Of a stretch of DNA of 5,202 bases, positions 1 through 5,202 are shown one piece after another (position 1 is the stretch's first letter; each line of letters opens with the position of its first letter). The stretch comes from SURF-24 sp964537965 (GTDB lineage: Bacteria; Bacteroidota; Ignavibacteria; Ignavibacteriales; SURF-24): contig CAZIDB010000292.1 in the NCBI GenBank assembly GCA_964537965.1, positions 1 through 5,202 of the forward strand. Reading direction: 5' to 3'. Under the pieces are notes generated by a model that ran no database searches, was not told where the DNA came from, and saw nothing but the letters and a program-made list of their open reading frames with translations. A program made the translations under genes and the position numbers.

Positions 1-260
1 GCACAATGCAATACGCGGGCAGAATACTGCAGCTTTTAAATATGGGTACATATTTTAATGTTTTCCTTTTTGTGTTTAACCTGCTTCCAATTCCACCTTT
101 GGATGGCTCACATATTTTATATGATATTTTTCCGAATCGGTTAATGGCAAGGTATTTAAGTTTTAGCGCGTATGGTTTTATAATTTTGATTTTGTTTATT
201 TACAGTCCTTTGTGGAGCTATGTTGTAAAAATTGTTAATTTCATCTACAACGTTATTTAA
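1..260 (+). CDS. Site-2 protease (M50) family membrane metalloprotease, C-terminal part
   Basis: This is the 3' end of a gene that begins before the window. The frame is open from the first bases, and the ATG at 6 is probably internal. Counting from that Met, residues 25-34 read NLLPIPPLDG, the hallmark of site-2-protease-like zinc peptidases, whose Asp is a zinc ligand inside the membrane. It lies at the end of a hydrophobic helix (about 16-30). A second hydrophobic helix (about 52-80) follows, and the protein ends shortly after it. The HExxH motif that would complete the active site should be in the missing upstream part; family members are typically about 200-230 residues, so roughly 120-150 residues are absent. 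Members cleave substrates within or near the inner membrane, but the substrate here cannot be told. The stop lies only 17 bp before the ATG of the lipoprotein gene, suggesting co-transcription. Family call is fairly sure; activity cannot be judged from this fragment. Confidence 0.85.
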   Translation, partial: TMQYAGRILQLLNMGTYFNVFLFVFNLLPIPPLDGSHILYDIFPNRLMARYLSFSAYGFIILILFIYSPLWSYVVKIVNFIYNVI

Positions 261-277
261 TTTTGTTTTAGTTGAAA

Positions 278-1537
278 ATGAACCCGGATAAAAAGAAAAT
301 ATATATTTTTCTTCTTTTACTGTTTACAGGATGTGGCAGGCAGGCTGAAATCGGATTTATTGGACCTCAGCATAAAGACTTGTTTTTTATCGAAGCAAAT
401 AAATTCCGTAATGTAAATGATGCAAAAGTCTTTGCGGAAAATTTGCAGGGCAAAGTTGATAAGAAAATCTACCTGCGTTCTGATTCTTCCAAAGCGGGCA
501 AATTTTATTCTGTGTGTATTGGAGATTTTGGCTCATCTTATTCTGCCGGTGAATATGCATTCAGCTTGTTTGGCAGTGATGATAAAAGCTATGAGTTGAT
601 TCAAAATGATTTGTACGCATATGATGAATTTGCGAATATCCTTTTTGTAGGCAACGCCGGTGGTTTCCCTTCAATTTATAATTACAATATCAAAACCAAA
701 AAAACAGATCTGGTGTGGAAAGAAAACCATGGAAGGGTAATTGATTTCAGTTATAAGGTAAAAGCACAGGCGAATTTTTTTGTTACGGTAAAATCAATCG
801 GAAAAAAAACAATTTTTCCGTTTATCAATCAGATTAAACTATACAGGATTATTCAATCCACCGGAAAAATAGATATGATTAAAGAATTTGGTGATGCGGT
901 TCAGCTTACAACAAACAGGGAAGATGATAATATAATTAAAGTAACATTGGTATCATTAGATGAACGCGTATCAACTTTTGTAAATGAAAGGACAGCCGTT
1001 GTTAATTCTGCCGGCAGGTTAATGGTAGACCAGAATAAAACATATGATTTAGTCAAAGAGAATTTTCCCGTACTGTCCCGTCCAGCAATAAAACTTTCAT
1101 CAGCTATATCAAAATATTCCGTTCTTGATTCGGTTTTTAATGATAAGCATAATTTCTACCTGCGTGTTCATTCAAAAAAGCATTACCTGTTCTCAACCAC
1201 TCAAGCTTTAAACCAGGTAGAATGGATTGATGATGACTACCTCGTATTATCAACATTAAATATAAGTCCTACAAACAAAACGATAGGAACAAGAAAACCA
1301 AAAACAAGCAACCTTGTAATAGTTGATCTTGATAAAAAGAAAATTATAGCGGACTGGACGGGTGGTGGTTATAAAAATTTTATAGTTAAAGGAAAATTTC
1401 TTTATTTTGACAACGACTTTGGCAGGTTTTCCAAAATTTATGTTTATAACCTTCACGGGAAGAAGATGTATGATACGATTACTGTAAAAGGTGGATGCGG
1501 CTTACAGAATCTTCCTGTAATTCCGGATTTTCAATAA
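278..1537 (+). CDS. SPOR-like domain lipoprotein with beta-rich (propeller-like) C-terminal region
   Basis: The start chosen is the ATG at 278 (419 residues). A TTG two codons upstream, at 272, is possible and gives 421; numbering below uses the longer form. A lysine-rich n-region (KKK at 7-9) and hydrophobic core (10-18) lead to LFTGC, with Cys21 as the probable lipidated residue. The lipobox is relaxed (Phe at -3), as often in Bacteroidota-like lineages. Residues about 37-100 have the two-half pattern of a SPOR domain: FFIEANKF then an Ala-rich helix with AKVFAENL, and FYSVCIGDF then AGEYAFSLF. SPOR domains usually bind septal peptidoglycan lacking stem peptides. From about 108 to the end, beta-strands alternate with turns (for example ILFVGNAGG, TSNLVIVDLDKK, SKIYVYNLHGKKMYD), suggesting a beta-propeller or similar fold; blade number is unclear. 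No catalytic motif is seen. A role anchored at the envelope, perhaps at the cell wall, is inferred. The SPOR call is by eye and should be treated as probable only. Confidence 0.75.
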   Translation: MNPDKKKIYIFLLLLFTGCGRQAEIGFIGPQHKDLFFIEANKFRNVNDAKVFAENLQGKVDKKIYLRSDSSKAGKFYSVCIGDFGSSYSAGEYAFSLFGSDDKSYELIQNDLYAYDEFANILFVGNAGGFPSIYNYNIKTKKTDLVWKENHGRVIDFSYKVKAQANFFVTVKSIGKKTIFPFINQIKLYRIIQSTGKIDMIKEFGDAVQLTTNREDDNIIKVTLVSLDERVSTFVNERTAVVNSAGRLMVDQNKTYDLVKENFPVLSRPAIKLSSAISKYSVLDSVFNDKHNFYLRVHSKKHYLFSTTQALNQVEWIDDDYLVLSTLNISPTNKTIGTRKPKTSNLVIVDLDKKKIIADWTGGGYKNFIVKGKFLYFDNDFGRFSKIYVYNLHGKKMYDTITVKGGCGLQNLPVIPDFQ

Positions 1538-1540
1538 TTT

Positions 1541-1604
1541 ATTCTTAGCGTCTCTACGGTAATTGTTATTAGGGATAATCACCAAGGCACCAGGATACGA
1601 AAAT
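1541..1604. repeat. Degenerate intergenic inverted repeat
   Basis: Two arms in the gap before the exporter gene are loosely complementary: TTCTTAGCGTCTCTACGGT at 1542-1560 and CACCAAGGCACCAGGATACG at 1580-1599, about 20 bases apart. The right arm has a CACCAAGGCACCA-GGATACGA wording that resembles short dispersed intergenic repeats of the accaaggcaccaagacacgaa kind which I recall from Bacteroidota-like genomes. That resemblance is from memory, and the pairing is imperfect. No run of T follows, so it does not read as a Rho-independent terminator. It is probably a decayed copy of a dispersed repeat rather than a functional site. Confidence 0.35.
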
Positions 1605-1649
1605 ATGAGAACGGAACAATTAGTATTGAAAAATAAAATCAGTTAAACT

Positions 1650-3506
1650 TTGAAAACTTATCTTCGCACATTAGCATATATAAAACCTTACTGGAAGCAT
1701 TTAACTACTTCTATCTTTTGTACAATTCTGTTTGCGCTGTTAAACGGCGCATCTGTGTATCTAACAATTCCATTGCTTGATACTCTCTTCCAGGAAGGTA
1801 ACGCTGTCAAAACCGAGAGTCCCGCATCACTTACCGATAAAACAAAAGATGCCTTACCCGGCTGGGTTGATAATGTTGAAAAGGTTGTATCGGATAGCTT
1901 TAACAATTTTATTTTCAGTGGAACCAAGACCGATGCTTTGTTAAAAATTTGTGTCCTTGTTCTCTTTGCTTTCCTTGCAAAAAATTTATTCGGGTATCTT
2001 CAGGCTTACTTTCTTGCGGTGGTAGAGCAGGGAATGATAAAGGATATTCGTAACCAGGCATATGTTCATCTACATAAACTTCCTATGAGCTTTTTTAAAA
2101 ATGAAAGGACGGGTAACCTCATTTCAAGAATTATAAATGATGTTAATGTCATTCAGAACAGCGTATCGGCCGTGTTCCTTAATCTTATTCGCGAACCGTT
2201 GACAATACTTGTCTTTCTTGGAATAGCATTATCGATAAGCTGGCATCTTACTTTGTTTTCACTTGTTGTGCTTCCGTTCTCAATTGGAATTATAAGCTGG
2301 ATTGGATTGATACTTCGCAAGCACAGCGGAATGCTCCAGGAAAAAATGTCCGATATTACAAATGTTCTTCACGAAACAATTTCCGGTGTAAAGATTGTGA
2401 AAGCATTTGGAATGGAGGAATATGAGAACAAGAAATTCAAAAAAGAAACACAGGGCTTCTTTAAACTCATTTTAAGAATTGTCCGCATTAGAAATTCAGC
2501 ATCACCTATAACGGAATTTTTAAGTGTAATAGTGGGAATCTTTTTGATTTATTACGGCGGCAGACTTGTACTTGAGGACGGAACATTGAAAGCAAGCGAG
2601 TTCCTTACTTTTCTTTTTGCAATATTCCAGCTTATGCCGCCAATAAAAGAATTAAGCAGCGTAAATAACAGGATGCAGGAATCCAGCGCAGCAGCCGACA
2701 GAGTGTTTGAAATACTTGATACAAAGCCCACCATAAAAAATGTCGAGAACCCAAAACCATTAAAGCACTTTGATCACAAGGTGGATTTTGTAAATGTTTC
2801 ATTCCATTATGATGATTCCGATGAACTTGTATTACAGAACTTAGACTTTACTGTGAATAAAGGTGAAATAATTGCCATCGTAGGCAGCAGCGGCTCAGGT
2901 AAAACAACTTTAGTGGATTTGCTGCCGCGGTTCTTTGATCCGACCGGCGGACAAATTCTTATTGACGGGATTGACACAAAAGAAGTTTACATAGAAGATT
3001 TGAGAAAACTGATGGGCATTGTAACACAGGAAACTGTTCTGTTCAATGATTCAATTAGAAATAATATTGCATACGGACTTGACGGCTTCTCGCTTGATAA
3101 AATTATTGAGGCTGCAAAAGCTGCAAATGCTCATAATTTTATAATGGATTTTCCGAAAGGTTATGATACAATTGTTGGCGAAAGAGGAGCGAAAATTTCG
3201 GGTGGACAAAGACAAAGACTTTCAATTGCAAGAGCTTTGCTTGTTAATCCGCCAATAATGATTTTTGATGAAGCAACATCTGCTTTAGACAGCGAATCGG
3301 AAATCCTCGTCCAGGAAGCGATTGACAGGTTGATGTATGACCGCACAACATTTGTAATTGCCCACAGGTTAAGCACAATAAGAAACGCAAGCCGCATTAT
3401 TGTTCTTGATAAAGGGAAAATAGTTCAGCAGGGAAAACACGAAGAACTGCTTACTGATGAACATGGGATTTATAAACGTTTATACGAACTTCAATTCAGG
3501 GATTAA
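1650..3506 (+). CDS. msbA: MsbA-type ABC exporter half-transporter (lipid/lipid A-core flippase family)
   Basis: A 618-residue fusion of a six-helix membrane domain and a nucleotide-binding domain; it should dimerise in the inner membrane and use ATP to flip a lipid-linked substrate. Helices lie roughly at 18-42, 95-125, 170-195, 197-222, 283-303 and 317-332. The ATPase parts are complete: A-loop Tyr387, Walker A GSSGSGKT at 412-419, Q-loop Gln460, signature ISGGQ at 516-520, Walker B IMIFD with catalytic Glu541, D-loop SALD at 544-547, and switch His572. The start is TTG at 1650: an in-frame TAA at 1644-1646 blocks extension, and the next Met (129) would lose the first helix. There is no clear ribosome binding site. 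The first periplasmic loop (about 46-92) is longer than in E. coli MsbA. The gene overlaps the next by one base (TAATG). Being coupled to an O-antigen ligase-like gene favours a lipopolysaccharide or glycolipid substrate, but a general lipid or drug exporter of the same family cannot be excluded. Confidence 0.92.
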   Translation: MKTYLRTLAYIKPYWKHLTTSIFCTILFALLNGASVYLTIPLLDTLFQEGNAVKTESPASLTDKTKDALPGWVDNVEKVVSDSFNNFIFSGTKTDALLKICVLVLFAFLAKNLFGYLQAYFLAVVEQGMIKDIRNQAYVHLHKLPMSFFKNERTGNLISRIINDVNVIQNSVSAVFLNLIREPLTILVFLGIALSISWHLTLFSLVVLPFSIGIISWIGLILRKHSGMLQEKMSDITNVLHETISGVKIVKAFGMEEYENKKFKKETQGFFKLILRIVRIRNSASPITEFLSVIVGIFLIYYGGRLVLEDGTLKASEFLTFLFAIFQLMPPIKELSSVNNRMQESSAAADRVFEILDTKPTIKNVENPKPLKHFDHKVDFVNVSFHYDDSDELVLQNLDFTVNKGEIIAIVGSSGSGKTTLVDLLPRFFDPTGGQILIDGIDTKEVYIEDLRKLMGIVTQETVLFNDSIRNNIAYGLDGFSLDKIIEAAKAANAHNFIMDFPKGYDTIVGERGAKISGGQRQRLSIARALLVNPPIMIFDEATSALDSESEILVQEAIDRLMYDRTTFVIAHRLSTIRNASRIIVLDKGKIVQQGKHEELLTDEHGIYKRLYELQFRD

Positions 3507-3508
3507 TG
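3498..3508 (+). promoter_or_regulatory. TAATG stop-start overlap with weak ribosome binding site
   Basis: The exporter stop (TAA, 3504-3506) shares its last base with the ATG (3506-3508) of the next gene. AGGGA at 3498-3502 is a weak Shine-Dalgarno-like match just upstream. This arrangement usually means translational coupling, so the exporter and the ligase-like protein are probably made together from one transcript. Confidence 0.7.
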
Positions 3509-5086
3509 ACAAAGGAAAGCAAACAAAAAAATATTATTCTTTTAGACAGGCTGATCTTTGGTTCGCTGGTTCTGTTCCTGCTTACTCTGACCAATTCAAT
3601 ATTTCTTAACCAGCTTGGCTATTATGCCGCTTTAATATTTGCCGTTATCCGTTATGCAGTAAGCAGAGAAAATAAATTTAAAAAGACAGGCCTTGAATTA
3701 TTTTTTATAGCGTTTATTGTTTCGGAAATTATTTCTACTGCATTATCATTAAACTTTCCCCTGGCGTTTAACAATTTTCTTAAAAGGATTTTACTCATTC
3801 CCATAGTTTATACAATTATAGCCGCCACTGATGATGAATCCAAATTGAAACTTGAATTCAAATTATTTATCGGCGCAGCAATTTTCAGTATGGGAATTTA
3901 CTTGTTCAATGCGTACAAACATTACATTTATAATTTGTACAGTCTTGAATCTTCCGGTCCGTCAGTCTTTCAGTACCCGATTACAACAAGCGAAATTATG
4001 AGCTTTGTTGTTATCTATCTTTTTGCTTTTCTTATAAACGAAAGGGCTACACTAAAATACCGCATTCTTAATCTTGTGCTTCTGGGTATAGCCGCTCTGG
4101 CTTTATTCTCAACTTATAAACGAACAGGATGGCTGGGCGCCGCAGTTGGAATTTTAATGGTTGTAGTTATCGGCAGGAAATGGAAAATACTTATTCCTTT
4201 AGCAGCAGGATTGGCAGCAGTATTATTTTTAAGTAATAATAAAAGCATTCTGCAGATTTACGACTTCGACCAGAATACACTTAAGCTCAATCAGACAATT
4301 TCTACAAATGGACGCGCTTCAGATGTACTGCCGGATTCAAACAGTTTTTATTTGTCTGATTTTAACAACGGGCTTGTTAAGTATTCATCAGGTAAATCGT
4401 TAATTAAACTGAGTTTGCCTGCACCTGTAATCTCCGCTGCAAAATGGAATGATACTACTCTGATTGCAAACCTGGTAGATACCCGCTTTATCATTATAAA
4501 TAAAAATGATGGAAAGCTTTCGTTGGGAAATGAATTTATTTCTCCCGGACAAACAAATTCATATCTTGTTGCAAACGGTTTAATATATGTTCTGGATAGT
4601 GATAGCGGCCTGACTGTTTTTAAAACACCGGACAAAAAAAATGCGGTACGCTTTCCGGAACTTGGCAGATTTCATAAGATGAGCATTGATTCACATTATG
4701 CGGCATTCTATTCTCTTGAGAATAAATTAAGAATTTATAAACTTGAAAATAATTTACCGGCAAAACTTATTTATGAGACAATGCCGAAATTTACCTTGAC
4801 CGGAATTCACCTTGATAGAGTCCTGTTCCTTTCCGATGAACAATCAACTTCCGTTTATCAAATTGAAAATGATCTGCTCAGATTCGCGGGAAGAAATAAT
4901 CAGCTAAAGAATTTATTTAAGTTTTCCAAAGATAAAGGTAAACTTGTAGCTGTTGATTTAACAGGTCAGGTAGTTTCAATTGATACAACAGCAGACGATC
5001 AAATTAGGTTTACCTCACTTACAAACCTTGATTCCCTGCCCGGTTCTATGAACCTTAAGAATTCAAAATTGTATTTTACTTATTAA
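3506..5086 (+). CDS. O-antigen ligase/polymerase-like membrane domain followed by periplasmic beta-propeller
   Basis: The 526-residue product has two parts. Residues 1-243 form about nine membrane helices (near 12-30, 36-52, 60-81, 90-107, 118-138, 162-177, 185-202, 208-223, 225-243). The motif STYKRTGWLG at 202-211 matches the conserved Ser/Thr-x-x-Arg-x-x-Trp-Leu-Gly region of the Wzy_C/WaaL superfamily, which joins or polymerises lipid-linked glycans at the periplasmic face; Arg206 is the likely functional arginine. Residues about 249-526 are instead repeated beta units of about 40 residues (near 270, 308, 349, 388, 430, 468) with blade-like strands such as NGLIYVLDSDSGLTVFKT. This reads as a beta-propeller of about seven blades, the last perhaps closed by strands at 249-267 (inferred). 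Nine helices with a cytoplasmic N-terminus put the propeller in the periplasm. The usual ligase periplasmic loop, its histidine and the last helices are absent before the stop, but ligase-like sequence resumes in frame directly after it, so this may be the first part of an interrupted longer gene. Ligase versus polymerase cannot be decided. Confidence 0.8.
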   Translation: MTKESKQKNIILLDRLIFGSLVLFLLTLTNSIFLNQLGYYAALIFAVIRYAVSRENKFKKTGLELFFIAFIVSEIISTALSLNFPLAFNNFLKRILLIPIVYTIIAATDDESKLKLEFKLFIGAAIFSMGIYLFNAYKHYIYNLYSLESSGPSVFQYPITTSEIMSFVVIYLFAFLINERATLKYRILNLVLLGIAALALFSTYKRTGWLGAAVGILMVVVIGRKWKILIPLAAGLAAVLFLSNNKSILQIYDFDQNTLKLNQTISTNGRASDVLPDSNSFYLSDFNNGLVKYSSGKSLIKLSLPAPVISAAKWNDTTLIANLVDTRFIIINKNDGKLSLGNEFISPGQTNSYLVANGLIYVLDSDSGLTVFKTPDKKNAVRFPELGRFHKMSIDSHYAAFYSLENKLRIYKLENNLPAKLIYETMPKFTLTGIHLDRVLFLSDEQSTSVYQIENDLLRFAGRNNQLKNLFKFSKDKGKLVAVDLTGQVVSIDTTADDQIRFTSLTNLDSLPGSMNLKNSKLYFTY

Positions 5087-5202
5087 AAAGTAAGCAGGCT
5101 TAACAGAATATTTGATATTTATAATCCGTCAAATTTTAACAGTTTTGCATTCTGGGGTGCGGATTTAAAAATTTTCCGGATTTACCCAATTTTTGGTGTA
5201 GC
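5087..5202 (+). pseudogene. In-frame continuation of the O-antigen ligase-like gene after an internal TAA (partial)
   Basis: Reading on in the same frame past the TAA at 5084-5086 gives 38 open codons to the window edge. From 5105 they encode RIFDIYNPSNFNSFAFWGAD and then a segment ending in IYPIFGV. This fits the periplasmic segment I know from Wzy_C/WaaL proteins: an Arg, a D-x-x-PSN stretch, a Trp-x-x-Gly helix, then P-x-x-GVG. It is the part missing from the upstream product. Where the family usually has Arg three residues after the PSN Asn, there is Ser (5141-5143), and the final Gly reads as Ala or is lost at the edge (GC at 5201-5202). No ATG, GTG or TTG occurs in this frame between the stop and the conserved segment, so it is unlikely to be an independent gene start. 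It is best read as the remainder of the same gene beyond a nonsense codon, a base error, or a readthrough site. Later helices would lie outside the window. Confidence 0.6.

Noticed and set aside
417..599. 60-codon open frame in another frame inside the lipoprotein gene, with a minus-strand frame at 1256-1456
   Set aside because: Both are contained in a gene with a coherent signal peptide and domain pattern; their translations show no plausible protein features.
1538..1649. Sigma-70-like promoter (GATAAT at 1574-1579) before the exporter
   Set aside because: No matching -35 box lies at proper spacing, and no clear Bacteroidota-type TTTG/TAnnTTTG pair is visible.
1688..1927. 79-codon open frame on the minus strand, and similar ones at 2552-2734 and 3161-3397
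   Set aside because: All are antisense to the well-conserved exporter and have no domain of their own.
3195..3212. ISGGQ instead of LSGGQ in the ABC signature as an unusual feature
   Set aside because: Ile at this position is a common variant in exporters, and all other ATPase motifs are intact.
4348..4635. 95-codon open frame on the minus strand
   Set aside because: It lies wholly opposite the propeller coding region, with no recognisable domain or start context; it looks like a coding shadow.
5084..5086. Reassigned TAA (alternative genetic code) to explain the internal stop
   Set aside because: The other three genes all end in TAA at sensible places, and the exporter TAA overlaps the ATG of the next gene, so TAA works as a stop here.
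5091..5102. TAAGC-AG-GCTTA palindrome after the stop as a terminator or readthrough element
   Set aside because: The arms are only five bases with a two-base loop, no T-run follows, and the sequence encodes part of the apparent continuation.
5087..5202. Frameshift or programmed slippage at the A-run after the stop
   Set aside because: The ligase-like sequence resumes in the same frame as the upstream product, so no shift is needed; only the stop codon separates them.

Overview
The window is A+T-rich bacterial DNA with four tightly packed genes, all on the + strand. Starts lack a clear Shine-Dalgarno sequence. One gene must start with TTG, and all four visible stops are TAA. A lipoprotein with a relaxed lipobox, an MsbA-type exporter and an O-antigen ligase/polymerase-like protein indicate a Gram-negative cell with an outer membrane. 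The style suggests the Bacteroidota/Ignavibacteriota area, but that placement is an inference from general features, not from a marker gene.

Layout: (1) 1-260, the 3' end of a membrane zinc protease of the site-2 protease (M50) type, cut by the window edge. (2) 278-1537, a lipoprotein with a SPOR-like domain just after its lipid anchor and a beta-rich, propeller-like remainder. (3) 1538-1649, a 112-bp gap holding a degenerate inverted repeat and a 13-codon mini-ORF. (4) 1650-3506, a complete ABC half-transporter exporter of the MsbA/lipid-flippase type. (5) 3506-5086, overlapping the exporter stop by one base, a nine-helix membrane domain resembling the first part of O-antigen ligase/polymerase proteins (Wzy_C/WaaL superfamily), followed by about 280 residues of periplasmic beta-propeller. 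(6) 5087-5202, the same reading frame continuing past the TAA and encoding what looks like the missing periplasmic segment of the same ligase family.

The main observation is the last gene. The propeller appears to be inserted into the large periplasmic loop of an O-antigen ligase-like protein, and ligase sequence resumes in the same frame after one in-frame TAA at the distal edge of the propeller. Either the gene carries a nonsense mutation or base error in a very unusual nested-domain protein, or the stop is genuine and separates a membrane-anchored propeller from the rest. The coupled genes fit a cell-surface glycolipid role: the exporter would flip a lipid-linked core, and the ligase-like protein would act on it or on polysaccharide at the periplasmic face.
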